From Streptomyces sp. NBC_00576 (lineage in GTDB: Bacteria > Actinomycetota > Actinomycetes > Streptomycetales > Streptomycetaceae), in NCBI RefSeq assembly GCF_036345175.1, contig NZ_CP107780.1:3782001-3846000 (forward strand): a stretch of DNA of 64,000 nt, given 5' to 3'. Numbering within the stretch: the first letter of the stretch is position 1; the number at the start of each line of letters is the position of its first letter. A model generated the notes under the pieces. The model saw only the letters and a program-made list of their open reading frames with translations. It did no database searches and had not been told where the DNA came from. Below, piece by piece: positions 51,173-60,489 of the stretch. Made by a program: the position numbers and the translations under genes.

Positions 51173-52299
51173 CGGGCCGCCACCTCCTTCTGGGTGGTGT
51201 GGTTGTCGGCGGCGGCTGCGGCCAGTTCGGCGCCCACCTGACGCTGCTGGCGGCGCAGGCCCCACTGACGTACGGCCTCGTACGAGATGACGACCGCGAA
51301 GACGATCAGGCCCTGCATGATGGTGGCGATCTCCTTCTCGTACGCCACCGGGGTCGCGTAGTCGAGGGCGGGGGACGCCTTGTCGAGGAAGGCCCACAGC
51401 AGGGCGGCGAACGCGATGCCGCCGGGGTTGTTGCGGCCGAGGAGGGCGATGCCGATGGCGGTGAAGCCGAGGCCCGCGGGGAAGCTCAGGCTGTAGGTGT
51501 GGACCTCGCCGAGCAGCAGCGGCAGGCCGGACATGCCCGCCACACCGCCGGAGATCAGCATCGAGATGAGGACCATGCGCTTGGCGTCGACGCCGGAGGC
51601 CGCGGCGGCGGACTCGGACTCACCGGTGGCCCGCAGGTCGAAGCCGAAGCGGGTGCGGTTGAGGACGGCCCAGTACAGGATGCCCATGAGGACGGCGAGG
51701 AAGACCAGGCCGTAGATCTCGCCGACGTCCGCGCCGAGGTCGATGCCCGGGAACCAGCCGGACTCCTTCAGCACACCGGTCGTGTTGTTGTTGCCGACCT
51801 GGACACCCCAGTTGTCGGAGAGCATCAGCCAGCCGATGAGGCTGGTGGCGATCGCGTTGAGCATGATCGTCGCGACGACCTCGCTGACTCCCCGGGTGAC
51901 CTTCAGGATGCCCGCGATTCCGGCCCAGAAGGCGCCGGTGAGCATGGCCACCAGGAGAAGCAGGGGGATCTGGAGGAAGGACGGCAGCGAGACGTTGGCG
52001 CCGACCGCGGCGGCCATCATCGCGCCGAGGCGGTACTGGCCGTCGACGCCGATGTTGAACAGGTTCATGCGGAAGCCGAGGGCGACCGCGAGGGCGGCGA
52101 TGTAGTACATCGACGCCTGGTTGACGATCAGGACCTGGACGTCGGAGAACGACGCCTGTTCCAGCATCAGGGAGTACGGCTCGAACGGGTTTCGGCCCGA
52201 GGCGAGCAGCACGATCGAGGTCAGGGCGATCGCCGCGACGAGCGCGATGACCGGCCCGGCCAGCGCGAGGAGCAGCCGCTCCTTGTCGAACTTCTTCAT
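51169..52299 (-). CDS. Nucleoside ABC transporter permease 1
   Basis: 376 aa with about nine to ten helices. LGFRMNLFNIGVDGQYRLGA and FGFDLRATGESESAAAASGVD are the BMP-permease signatures. ATG 52299 overlaps the ATPase stop (ATGA). The C-terminus carries an Arg/Gln-rich tail. Confidence 0.93.
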   Translation of the reverse strand: MKKFDKERLLLALAGPVIALVAAIALTSIVLLASGRNPFEPYSLMLEQASFSDVQVLIVNQASMYYIAALAVALGFRMNLFNIGVDGQYRLGAMMAAAVGANVSLPSFLQIPLLLLVAMLTGAFWAGIAGILKVTRGVSEVVATIMLNAIATSLIGWLMLSDNWGVQVGNNNTTGVLKESGWFPGIDLGADVGEIYGLVFLAVLMGILYWAVLNRTRFGFDLRATGESESAAAASGVDAKRMVLISMLISGGVAGMSGLPLLLGEVHTYSLSFPAGLGFTAIGIALLGRNNPGGIAFAALLWAFLDKASPALDYATPVAYEKEIATIMQGLIVFAVVISYEAVRQWGLRRQQRQVGAELAAAAADNHTTQKEVAAR

Positions 52300-53990
52300 C
52301 GGGCCTCGTCCTCCGGGGCGGTGTCTGCCGCGCTGGCTTCGGTCGCTGTGCTCGCTGCGGGTTCTTCGACGTGCTCCAGGTGGCCGGACGCGGCACCCGT
52401 CATGGCCGAGCCCAGTTCCTCCGGCGTGATGGTGGCCGGGTCGGCGTCGGCGACCAGCCTGCCGTTGTAGATGACGCGCAGGGTGTCCGACAGGCCGATC
52501 AGCTCGTCCAGGTCGGCGGAGATCAGCAGCACGGCCAGGCCTTCGCGGCGGGCCTCGCGGATCTGGTCCCAGATCTGCGCCTGGGCTCCGACGTCCACAC
52601 CGCGGGTGGGGTGGGCGGCGATCAGGAAGCGCGGCTTGTGGGTCATCTCACGGCCGACGATCAGCTTCTGCTGGTTGCCGCCGGAGAGGGAGGCGGCGGT
52701 GACGTCGATGCCGGGGGTGCGGACGTCGTACGCCTCGACGATCCGGCGGGTGTCCTCCTGGGCGCCCTTCGGGTCGAGCCAGAAGCCGCGCTTGCCCTTG
52801 CTGTTGGGCTTCTCGGTGACATGGCCGAGGATACGGTTCTCCCACAGCGGGGCTTCGAGGAGCAGGCCGTGACGGTGGCGGTCCTCGGGGATGTAGCCGA
52901 TGCCCTGTTCGCGGCGCTTGCGGGTGGGCCAGGCGGTGATCTCGTCACCGGCGAGGGCGATGGTGCCGGAGTCGGCGCTCTTGAGGCCGATGAGGGCCTC
53001 GATCAACTCGGTCTGGCCGTTGCCCTCGACGCCGGCGATACCGAGGACTTCGCCCGCGTGGATGGTGAACGTGACGTTGTCCACGGCGAGTTTCACCGTG
53101 CCGCTGTGCACCTCGGACATCAGCAGGCCGGCCGATGTCTGGTTGCTGAGCTGGATCGTGCCCTTGTCGATGACGATGAGGTCGCGGACCTCGATCACCG
53201 GGCGGTCCGTCACCGTCGACTCACTGGTCTCCGGCGTCGGCAGCTCGCTGCCCACCATCAGCTCGGCGAGCTGACGCGGGGTCGTCTCGGCGGGGACGGC
53301 CGTGCCGACCGTCGTACCGCGCCGGATGACGGTGATCTCGTCGGCGACCGACAGGACCTCGCCCAGCTTGTGGGAGATGAAGATGACGGCCAGGCCCTCG
53401 GACTTGAGTTCGCGCAGGTTCTCGAAGAGGGCGTCGACCTCCTGCGGGACGAGGACGGCCGTCGGCTCGTCGAGGATGAGGGTCCTGGCGCCCCGGTAGA
53501 GGACCTTGAGGATCTCGACGCGCTGACGGTCGGCGACGCCGAGGTCCTCGACGAGGGCGTCGGGGCGGACGCTGAGCCCGTAGCGGTCGGAGATCTCCCT
53601 GATCTTCTTGCGGGCGCCGCCGCCGATGCCGTGGAGCTTCTCGCTGCCCAGGACGACGTTCTCCAGGACGGTGAGGTTGTCGGCGAGCATGAAGTGCTGG
53701 TGGACCATGCCGATGCCGCGCGCGATGGCGTCGGCGGGCGACGAGAAGGCCACTTGTTCACCGTCGACCGCGATGGTGCCCTCGTCCGGCTTCTGCATGC
53801 CGTAGAGGATCTTCATCAGGGTGGACTTGCCGGCCCCGTTCTCGCCGACGAGGGCGTGCACGGTGCCCTTTTTGACCGTGAGGTGGATGTCGTGGTTGGC
53901 GACGACACCGGGGAACCGTTTGGTGATGCCCGCCAGCTCGACCGCGGTCGTCGACTGAGCGGTGGGCGGAGGGCTGCTGGACGCGTCGAT
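52296..53990 (-). CDS. Nucleoside ABC transporter ATP-binding protein (tandem ABC), probable ATC start
   Basis: 564 aa. First ABC domain: AGITKRFPGVVANHDI, Walker A GENGAGKST, Walker B LILDEPTAVL. Second domain: degenerate Walker A GVEGNGQTE and signature LSGGNQQKLIVGRE, as in RbsA/BMP transporters. The first in-frame ATG/GTG (53861) would cut off the first 43 residues including the A-loop. Those codons are clearly coding. AAGGAG at 53999-54004 is 8 nt before ATC at 53990, which I take as an unusual AUC start (or a base error for ATG). The gene follows the nucleoside operator. Confidence 0.88.
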   Translation of the reverse strand: MDASSSPPPTAQSTTAVELAGITKRFPGVVANHDIHLTVKKGTVHALVGENGAGKSTLMKILYGMQKPDEGTIAVDGEQVAFSSPADAIARGIGMVHQHFMLADNLTVLENVVLGSEKLHGIGGGARKKIREISDRYGLSVRPDALVEDLGVADRQRVEILKVLYRGARTLILDEPTAVLVPQEVDALFENLRELKSEGLAVIFISHKLGEVLSVADEITVIRRGTTVGTAVPAETTPRQLAELMVGSELPTPETSESTVTDRPVIEVRDLIVIDKGTIQLSNQTSAGLLMSEVHSGTVKLAVDNVTFTIHAGEVLGIAGVEGNGQTELIEALIGLKSADSGTIALAGDEITAWPTRKRREQGIGYIPEDRHRHGLLLEAPLWENRILGHVTEKPNSKGKRGFWLDPKGAQEDTRRIVEAYDVRTPGIDVTAASLSGGNQQKLIVGREMTHKPRFLIAAHPTRGVDVGAQAQIWDQIREARREGLAVLLISADLDELIGLSDTLRVIYNGRLVADADPATITPEELGSAMTGAASGHLEHVEEPAASTATEASAADTAPEDEAR

Positions 53991-53998
53991 GGCGCACT

Positions 53999-54004
53999 CT
54001 CCTT
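53999..54004 (-). promoter_or_regulatory. Ribosome binding site deciding the ATPase start
   Basis: AAGGAG on the minus strand, 8 nt before ATC 53990. The only ATG/GTG near it is a GTG one base away, out of frame and too close. Confidence 0.7.
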
Positions 54005-54019
54005 GGGAAAGGGGCCTCT

Positions 54020-54031
54020 CTACGCGCGTAG
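54020..54031. promoter_or_regulatory. Nucleoside-regulon operator CTACGCGCGTAG (transporter ATPase)
   Basis: Perfect 12-bp palindrome 29 bp before the proposed ATC start. The stretch just upstream (TATTTTAAAG on the minus strand) is unusually AT-rich and may be promoter DNA. Confidence 0.8.
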
Positions 54032-54132
54032 CGCCCCTGCTTTAAAATAGTGCCCGGACCTGATCGGACTTGATCATTTACTGATTGATCCGTACCGATC
54101 CGTACTGTGCCAGTCCGGGCGTTCTGCTGCGC

Positions 54133-54172
54133 GAACGGGGTGCGGATCGGCCATCCTCTCCGCACCCCGTTC
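54133..54172 (-). terminator. Terminator of the first BMP lipoprotein gene
   Basis: GAACGGGGTGCGGA/TCCGCACCCCGTTC stem (14 bp), 57 bp after the stop. It separates the BMP transcript from the ATPase promoter. Confidence 0.75.
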
Positions 54173-54229
54173 CGTGGCCGTATCGCTGTTATTACAGCGC
54201 CCGACCGGTCACGCTCAAGTCCCCTGACG

Positions 54230-55276
54230 TCAGGAGGTCTTGACCTTGATCGAACCGTCCTTGATGCCGGCCTCGGCCTTCTTCAGCGCGGCCTGGAGCT
54301 CGGCGTTGTCCTTGAAGACCGGGTTGGAGTCGGCGAGGCCCACACCACCGGAGGCAAGGTCGGCGCGGACGACACCGGTCGCGGGCTTGCCGTCCTTGAC
54401 CGACTTGGCCAGGTTGTAGACCGCCCCGGCGACGTCCTTCAGGGCCGACGTCAGGATCGAGTCCTTGTACTTGGCCAGCGCGTCCTGCTTGTACTGGTCC
54501 GAGTCGACACCGATCGCCCAGATCTTGTGCGCGGCCGCGGCCTTGATGACGCCCTGGCCGGAGAGACCGGCGGCGGCGTAGATGACGTCCGCCTTGGCGT
54601 CGATCTGGCCCTCGGCCGCGTTCTCGCCCTTGTCGGGGCTGGCGAAGCCGCCCTCCTGAGCGGTCTCGGTCAGGTACTGCGACTTGACCGTGATGCCCTT
54701 CTTGGTGTCCTCGACGCCCTGCTTGTAGCCGGCCTCGAACTTGTGGATGAGCGGGATGTCCACACCGCCGACGAAGCCGACGACGTTCGTCTTGGTGGTG
54801 AGGGCGGCCGTGACACCGGCGAGGTAGGAACCCTGCTCCTCGGTGAAGACCATGTCGGCGACGTTGCCGGCCTTGATCTGGTCGTCGTCGATGATGCCGA
54901 AGGTCACCTTCGGGAACTTGACGGCGACCTCCTTGACGGCGGGCGCGTAGGAGTAACCGACGCCGATCACCGGGTTGTAGCCCTGCTTGGCGAGCTGCTC
55001 CAGGCGCTGGGCCTTGTCCGCGTCCGACTCGCCGTCCTGCGGCTCGACGGCCTTGCTCTTGTAGCCGAACTCCGCGTCGGCCTTGTCCATACCTGCGGTC
55101 GCGGCGTCGTTGAAGGACTGGTCGCCCTTGCCGCCGACGTCGTAGGCGAGGGCGAGACCCTTGCCCTCGCTGTCGCTGCTGCTGGAGGACGAGGACGAGC
55201 TGCCACAGGCAGAGGCAGTGAGGGCGAGGGTGGCGGACGCGATACCCGCAACCGCGATTCGGGACAGCCGGCGCAT
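54230..55276 (-). CDS. BMP-family nucleoside-binding lipoprotein
   Basis: 348 aa. Lipobox ASAC (Cys at about 24) after a basic-hydrophobic signal, then a Ser run (SSSSSSSS). BMP fold: GGKGDQSFNDAATAG, VIGVGYSYAPAVKEVA, GFVGGVDIPLIHKFEAGY, AAAGLSGQGVI, GVDSDQYKQDAL. It captures nucleosides for the downstream transporter. It is transcribed from its own operator-bearing promoter. Confidence 0.93.
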   Translation of the reverse strand: MRRLSRIAVAGIASATLALTASACGSSSSSSSSSDSEGKGLALAYDVGGKGDQSFNDAATAGMDKADAEFGYKSKAVEPQDGESDADKAQRLEQLAKQGYNPVIGVGYSYAPAVKEVAVKFPKVTFGIIDDDQIKAGNVADMVFTEEQGSYLAGVTAALTTKTNVVGFVGGVDIPLIHKFEAGYKQGVEDTKKGITVKSQYLTETAQEGGFASPDKGENAAEGQIDAKADVIYAAAGLSGQGVIKAAAAHKIWAIGVDSDQYKQDALAKYKDSILTSALKDVAGAVYNLAKSVKDGKPATGVVRADLASGGVGLADSNPVFKDNAELQAALKKAEAGIKDGSIKVKTS

Positions 55277-55330
55277 GGGAAGGGACTCCTTTGTGCAAGC
55301 GCCATACCAGGCGCAGGTTCCGCCGCAGCG

Positions 55331-55342
55331 TAACGCGCGTAG
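55331..55342. promoter_or_regulatory. Nucleoside-regulon operator variant (BMP 1)
   Basis: CTACGCGCGTTA on the gene strand, 11/12 of the consensus, 54 bp before the BMP start; TACGCT just downstream is a possible -10. The remainder of 55277-55585 holds nothing else I can identify. Confidence 0.72.
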
Positions 55343-55585
55343 ACCAGACGGAAAACCCCAACTGTCCGGTCCGTTATCGAGCTGTGGCCGCAGTCGCCGC
55401 CCACACTACGGACAGGAACGCGCCCCTCGCGGGAAGCAAGCGGCGTATACGCAGGAACGATGCCCGGCCGGGCGTATCAAGCGAGACCGGGTCAGCGGTC
55501 CGCTGACCGAAGGTTGACCAAAGCCGGGACAAGGTTGACCGAGTACAGACACAGTCAAAACCAAGCCCGCCCTACGTTCTGGCGC

Positions 55586-56305
55586 ATGCCCCCACAGCCA
55601 CCTCCCTCCTCCAGGGCGCCCCTTGCCCGTACCGCGCAGGCCTCCCGCCCCCCACTACCCGTGTTGCCGTACCGCAAGCCCACCAAGGGCCGCGACTACT
55701 GGGTCCTCGACGACGTCCTGCCCGGCGTGGACGCCGTACGCGAGCGGTGCCTCGCCAAGGACGACTGGACCGAGGGCCACCCGTACACCTCGGAGAGCTG
55801 GCCCGGGCTGCGGGCCATGCCGGGTCTCGAACCCGCCGAGCTGGGGCGGATCGAACGGCTGGTCCGGCAGGCGACCGGCGCGAAGGAACTCTGGGTCCAG
55901 CAGGCCCCCGGCGGCGGCACCCTCAACCACAACTGCGTCCAGGTGGTCGGCGAGGGCGAGAGCACGCCCCGTCCGCACACGGACTCACGGGCACTGTGCC
56001 GGTACGCGGCCGTGCTCTATCTCAACCCGGGCGTCCCCAAGGACTGCGGCACCAGCTTCTTCCGCCAGTCCCTGCCCGGTGGACGCCTCGGCGGCAACAC
56101 GGTCCAGGCCCCGCACAACAACCTCGTCGAGGCGCTGGGCACGCGGTTCGTGGCACCGGACGCCTTCGAGGAGGACGTACGCGTCCCGCACAAGTACAAC
56201 CGTCTGCTCCTGTACAACGCCAACCTCGTGCACAGCGCGACCGGTTACTGCGGGACGACGCTGGCGGAGAAGCGGATGACGGCGGTCTTCTTCTGGATGG
56301 CGTGA
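55586..56305 (+). CDS. DUF6445-like 2OG/Fe(II)-oxygenase-fold protein
   Basis: 239 aa. After a Pro-rich start, the core has HTDSRALCRYAAVLYLN (HxD iron site), GGTSFF-like GTSFFRQ, and distal His in NANLVHSATGY. An Arg/Lys in the last strand (EKRMTAVFFW) could hold 2-oxoglutarate. It resembles the DUF6445 proteins as remembered; substrate unknown. ATG 55586. It lies between two BMP genes but on the opposite strand, without operator. Confidence 0.75.
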   Translation: MPPQPPPSSRAPLARTAQASRPPLPVLPYRKPTKGRDYWVLDDVLPGVDAVRERCLAKDDWTEGHPYTSESWPGLRAMPGLEPAELGRIERLVRQATGAKELWVQQAPGGGTLNHNCVQVVGEGESTPRPHTDSRALCRYAAVLYLNPGVPKDCGTSFFRQSLPGGRLGGNTVQAPHNNLVEALGTRFVAPDAFEEDVRVPHKYNRLLLYNANLVHSATGYCGTTLAEKRMTAVFFWMA

Positions 56306-56349
56306 GCGGCGGTTTTCCCCGGTTCTGGCGTACGACTTCTCCAGAACGA

Positions 56350-56388
56350 CGAGCAGCGCCCCGGTCTCGTGGACCGGGGCGCTGCTCG
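56350..56388. terminator. Strong bidirectional terminator
   Basis: Perfect 17-bp stem CGAGCAGCGCCCCGGTC with loop TCGTG between the convergent oxygenase-like and second BMP genes. Confidence 0.85.
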
Positions 56389-56419
56389 CTGTCCGACTCG
56401 GCTCATCGCCCTGTCGGTG

Positions 56420-57490
56420 TCACTTCGTGTTGACGGTCACCTTGCCGTCGATGATGTCCTGCTTGGCCTTGTCGACCGCGGCCACGACGTCCGTCATCGC
56501 CTTGTACTTCGGGTTGGTGTCGGCGAACCCGACGCCGCCCGACTTGAGGTCGGCGCGCTGGACACCGGTCAGCGGCTTGCCCTCGTACACGGACTTGGCC
56601 AGGTCGTAGACCGCGCCGCCGACGTTCTTCAGGGCCGAGCCGAGGATGTAGTCCTTGTACGCGGCGAGCGCCTGCTGGCTGTACTGGTCGGAGTCGACAC
56701 CGATCGCCCAGATCTTCTTGGAGGCGGCCTCGGAGATCACGCCCTGACCGGACAGACCGGCTGCGGCGTAGAGCACGTCGGCCCCGGACTCTATCTGGCC
56801 GCTCGCGGCGTCCTTGCCCTTGTCGGGGCTGGAGAAGCCGCCCTCCTGCGGGGTCTCCGTCAGGTACTGCGACTCGATCTTGATGCTGGGGTTGACGGAC
56901 TTGGCGCCCTGGACGAAGCCGGCCTCGAACTTGTGGATGAGCGGGATGTCCACGCCGCCGATGAAGCCGATGTGGTTCACCTTCGTCACCTTGGCGGCGG
57001 CGACGCCGGCCAGGTAGGAGGCCTGCTCCTCGTGGAAGACGAGGTCGGTGACGTTCTTCGCGCTGACCTGCTCGTCGTCGATGATGCCGAAGGAGATCTT
57101 CGGGAACTTGGCGGCGACCTCCTTGACGGCGGGCGCGTAGACGAAGCCGACGCCTATCACCGGGTCGTAGCCGGCCTGGGCGAGCTGCGTGAGGCGCTGG
57201 ACCTTGTCCGCGTCGGACTCGCCGTCCTGCGGCTCGATGTCCCGGCCGCCCATCTTGAACTCCGCGTTGGCCTTCTCGAAGCCGGCGTAGGCGGCGTCGT
57301 TGAAGGACTGGTCGCCCTTGCCGCCGATGTCGTAGGCGAGGCCGATGCCCTTGCCCGTGTACTTGCCGGACGCATCGTCGGAGCTGCCCGCGCTGGTGCT
57401 GGTCTTACCGCAACCGACAGCCGTGAGGGCGACGACCGCGACGGTCACCGCAGCTTGAGAGAACCGAGTCCTCCGAGAAATAAGACGCAC
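56420..57490 (-). CDS. Second BMP-family nucleoside-binding lipoprotein
   Basis: 356 aa, a paralogue of the protein at 54230 along its length (GGKGDQSFNDAAYAGFEK, GVGFVYAPAVKEVAA, GFIGGVDIPLIHKFEAGF, GVDSDQYSQQALAAYKDYI). Lipobox AVGC at about 28. I chose GTG 57490 with AAGGGG 8 nt upstream; a longer frame exists but lacks an RBS. The first codons (CTT ATT TCT) are low-GC. It lacks its own transporter genes, so it probably shares the permease complex with a different ligand preference. Confidence 0.92.
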   Translation of the reverse strand: MRLISRRTRFSQAAVTVAVVALTAVGCGKTSTSAGSSDDASGKYTGKGIGLAYDIGGKGDQSFNDAAYAGFEKANAEFKMGGRDIEPQDGESDADKVQRLTQLAQAGYDPVIGVGFVYAPAVKEVAAKFPKISFGIIDDEQVSAKNVTDLVFHEEQASYLAGVAAAKVTKVNHIGFIGGVDIPLIHKFEAGFVQGAKSVNPSIKIESQYLTETPQEGGFSSPDKGKDAASGQIESGADVLYAAAGLSGQGVISEAASKKIWAIGVDSDQYSQQALAAYKDYILGSALKNVGGAVYDLAKSVYEGKPLTGVQRADLKSGGVGFADTNPKYKAMTDVVAAVDKAKQDIIDGKVTVNTK

Positions 57491-57573
57491 AGCAGGCACC
57501 CCTTCATCCCCACGGCACCGTCCCCGGCCCGCTTTCCCAATGCGCCACCTGCGGCAGCGATTGCGGCGCACAG

Positions 57574-57585
57574 TAACGCGCGTAG
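57574..57585. promoter_or_regulatory. Nucleoside-regulon operator variant (BMP 2)
   Basis: CTACGCGCGTTA on the gene strand, 83 bp before the BMP2 GTG; followed by CTGT so that TACTGT may be the -10. Same one-base departure as the BMP1 site. Confidence 0.72.
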
Positions 57586-57755
57586 ACAGGGAGGGGAACG
57601 GGGTTGTGGAAGGCCGTTATCGATTCGTGCCGAGAGGGGTTACGTTTACGCACTCACGGTTACGCGGGAGTGAAGCAAAAGGATGAAGGCGCCCGAAACG
57701 GGCACGGGAGGGGCGCCGCGCCTGGTGCCCTGGAAGTACCCCTCCCCAGCCGTTC

Positions 57756-59024
57756 CTACGCCTTCCGCTCCAGCGCGTCGATCAGCGCGGCGGCCGTGAA
57801 CATTTCCACGCCGACCGTGATCGCGTGCTCGTCGGCGTCGAAGTCGCCCTGGTGCAGATCGCGCACCCCCCGCTCCCCCGGCTTGCGCACGCCGAGCCGG
57901 GCCATCGCGCCGGGCACGTGCTCCAGGTACCAGGAGAAGTCCTCGCCGCCGAGGCTCTGGGTGGTGTCCTCGACGGAGTGGGCGCCCCGCCGGGAGGTCA
58001 TGGCGTCGCGCAGCAGCTCGGTGACGTCCGCGTCGTTGACGACGGGCGGCACCCCTCGGACGTAGGTGATCTCGGACTTGGCCCCGTACAGGTTGGCGAT
58101 CTCGTCGACGGCCGCGTGGACGAGGTCGGGCGCCTGGTGCCAGGTCTCGAGGTCGAGGCACCGTACGGTCCCGGAGAGCTCGGCGTGCTGCGGAATCACG
58201 TTGCAGGCGTGCCCCGACTCGATCCGCCCCCAGACCACGGAGAACCCGCTGCGGGCGTCCACGCGGCGGGCGACGAGCGTAGGCACGTCGGTGGCGACGC
58301 GGGCGGCGGCGGTGACGAGGTCGGTGGTGAGGTGGGGGCGCGCGGTGTGACCGCCGGCGCCGTCGAGGGAGATCTCCAGCCGGTCGCAGGCGGAGGTGAT
58401 GGGCCCGTGGCGCAGCCCGATCCGTCCGGCGTCGACCCTCGGGTCGCAGTGCACGGCGATGATCCGCCCGACCCCGTCGAGCGCGCCGCACTCGATCGCG
58501 TCGACGGCGCCGCCGGGCAGCACCTCTTCGGCGGGCTGGAAGAGCAGCCGCACCGGCCGCGGCAGCAGGCCCTGCCGGTGCAGGTCGGCGAGGACGAGCC
58601 CGGCACCGAGAACGACGGTCGTGTGCACGTCGTGGCCGCAGGCGTGGGCGCGGCCGGGCTCGGTGGAACGGTACGAACACTCACTCTTCGTGTCCGGGAT
58701 GGGGAGGGCGTCGATGTCGGCACGCAGGGCGAGCACGGGCACGGCGGTGCCGCTGTCCTGGCCCTCGGGGTCGACGCCGATGTCACCGATGTCACAGATG
58801 AGCCCGGTTCCGGTGTCGAGCACACGCGGCTTGAGGCCGGCCTTCTCGAGCCGTGCCTTGATCGCGGCGGTGGTGCGGAACTCCTGGTTGCCGAGCTCCG
58901 GGTGCATGTGCAGGTCGCGTCGGAACGCGACGAGTTCGGCGCGCAACGCCTCCGGCAGTGTGCCGGGAAGCGCGGCTTCCCCGGGGAGATCGGCCTCGGA
59001 CTCTCGGTACATCAATTGGTTCAC
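57756..59024 (-). CDS. M20-family amidohydrolase
   Basis: 422 aa. Metal/catalytic motifs of the IAA-amino-acid hydrolase/N-acyl amino acid amidohydrolase group: HMHPELGNQEFRT, LALRADIDALPI, HACGHDVHTTV, FQPAEEVLPGGA, and HTARPHLTTDLV of the lid domain. It hydrolyses N-acyl amino acids or related amides in the cytoplasm. ATG 59024. The AT-rich upstream stretch 59060-59100 may carry its promoter. Confidence 0.92.
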   Translation of the reverse strand: MNQLMYRESEADLPGEAALPGTLPEALRAELVAFRRDLHMHPELGNQEFRTTAAIKARLEKAGLKPRVLDTGTGLICDIGDIGVDPEGQDSGTAVPVLALRADIDALPIPDTKSECSYRSTEPGRAHACGHDVHTTVVLGAGLVLADLHRQGLLPRPVRLLFQPAEEVLPGGAVDAIECGALDGVGRIIAVHCDPRVDAGRIGLRHGPITSACDRLEISLDGAGGHTARPHLTTDLVTAAARVATDVPTLVARRVDARSGFSVVWGRIESGHACNVIPQHAELSGTVRCLDLETWHQAPDLVHAAVDEIANLYGAKSEITYVRGVPPVVNDADVTELLRDAMTSRRGAHSVEDTTQSLGGEDFSWYLEHVPGAMARLGVRKPGERGVRDLHQGDFDADEHAITVGVEMFTAAALIDALERKA

Positions 59025-59318
59025 CCTCTGAAGGGTAGGACGCCCTGGCGGTGGAATGACCCACGATCAACAAAATTTCAACCTGTTAGAGGAAGAAAAT
59101 CTGACCGCCAGAGGCATACTCGCTAACTGGGATGGGTAGACTCGCGGCCCTTTCCCGGCAGCCGCTTCCGTCTCCCTGCGTCCACGATGCCACGCCGTCC
59201 ACCGCGTCGACGGAACCGTCCACCCACCGAAACGTCCACGGTCACATCACATGAACTCTCGCCGTCGCCCGCGAGAACGCCCCCTCCCCCGCACCGCCCC
59301 CGGGTAACGTGCACCTAC

Positions 59319-60026
59319 GTGACCGCCCCGAACCAGACGTCCGTACCGGACTCCGTACAGGCCTCCGTACCGGACTCACCGGACTTCCTCCACGCCACCC
59401 GAGCGTCCTACGACGCCATGGCCGCCGACTACACAGAGCGATACTCGGACCACTTGGCGGACCTCCCCCTGGACCGCGCCCTCGTCGCCGCCTTCGCCGA
59501 GCTGGTGCGGGCCCGGGGCCCCGAGCCCGTCGCGGACATCGGTTCCGGCCCCGGCTACGTGACCGCGAGACTGCACGCCCTCGGCGTACCGGTGTTCGGC
59601 GTGGACCTGTCCCCGCGCATGGTGGCGCTGGCCCGCCAGGCCCACCCCGAACTCCGGTTCCATGTCGGCTCGATGACGGCTCTGGATCTCCCGGACGAGA
59701 CTCTGGGCGGAGTCCTGGCCCTCTACTCGATCATTCACGTCCCGGACAGCGACCTGCCCACGGTGTTCGCGGAGTTCCACCGCGTCCTGGCCCCCGGCGG
59801 CCACGTACTGCTCGGCTTCCAGGCGGGCCCCGAGGACGACCACCTGCACCTCACGGAACGCTTCGGCCACGAGATGTCCCTGGACTACTACTTCCGCACC
59901 CCGGACCGGGTGGCCGAACTCCTGACCAAGGCGGGCCTGACCCTGCACGCGCAAACGGTCCGGGAGCCGTACGAGGAGGAGACGCGCCTGCGCGCGTACT
60001 TGCTGGCGCGGAAACCGGTGGCGTAG
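59319..60026 (+). CDS. Class I SAM-dependent methyltransferase
   Basis: 235 aa. SAM motif I VADIGSGPGYVTARL (about 65-80), GVDLSPRMVALAR, motif II/III ALYSIIHVPDSDLPTVFAEFHRVLAPGGHVLLGF. The N-terminal 20 residues are Pro/Ser/Val repeats (TSVPDSVQASVPDS). GTG 59319 is chosen but no RBS is clear, and the frame is open further upstream. Substrate unknown; a VOC gene follows 29 bp later. Confidence 0.88.
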   Translation: MTAPNQTSVPDSVQASVPDSPDFLHATRASYDAMAADYTERYSDHLADLPLDRALVAAFAELVRARGPEPVADIGSGPGYVTARLHALGVPVFGVDLSPRMVALARQAHPELRFHVGSMTALDLPDETLGGVLALYSIIHVPDSDLPTVFAEFHRVLAPGGHVLLGFQAGPEDDHLHLTERFGHEMSLDYYFRTPDRVAELLTKAGLTLHAQTVREPYEEETRLRAYLLARKPVA

Positions 60027-60055
60027 CCCGGGGCAGTGGCGAGCATCATCGGCGT

Positions 60056-60442
60056 ATGGCACGCCTCCACGACATCGTCGTCGACTCGGCCCACCCCGCC
60101 TCGCTGGCCCGCTTCTGGGCCGCCGCGCTCGACGGATACGCCGTCGCCCCGTACGACGAGGCCGAACTCGCCCGTCTTCGCGGGCTGGGAATCGCCGGAC
60201 CGGAGGACGACCCGACGGTTCTTCTGGTGCCGCGGGACGGCGGCCCCCGGCTGTGGGTCCAGCTCGTCCCGGAGCCCAAGCGCGTCAAGAACCGGCTGCA
60301 CCTGGACCTGTCGACGCCGGACCTCAGCGCTGAGCTCGACCGGCTCACGGCTCTGGGCGCCACCGTCTTTGCCCGCTACGACGACCATGTCGTCCTGCTG
60401 GACCCTGAGGGCAACGAGTTCTGTGTGGCGGCGGGCGCGTGA
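60056..60442 (+). CDS. VOC (glyoxalase-like) superfamily protein
   Basis: 128 aa. Two beta-alpha-beta-beta-beta repeats: LHDIVVDSAHPASLARFWAAAL and RLHLDLSTPDLSAELDRLTALGA, ending in VVLLDPEGNEFCV. His/Glu metal residues are partly present (His5, His at about 83, Glu near the end). Similar proteins are called glyoxalase/bleomycin resistance; function cannot be assigned. It probably shares a transcript with the methyltransferase. Confidence 0.88.
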   Translation: MARLHDIVVDSAHPASLARFWAAALDGYAVAPYDEAELARLRGLGIAGPEDDPTVLLVPRDGGPRLWVQLVPEPKRVKNRLHLDLSTPDLSAELDRLTALGATVFARYDDHVVLLDPEGNEFCVAAGA

Positions 60443-60489
60443 GAAACCTCACGGGGTGAGGTGTCGCGGGGTGGCGGTGGAACGGGCGT

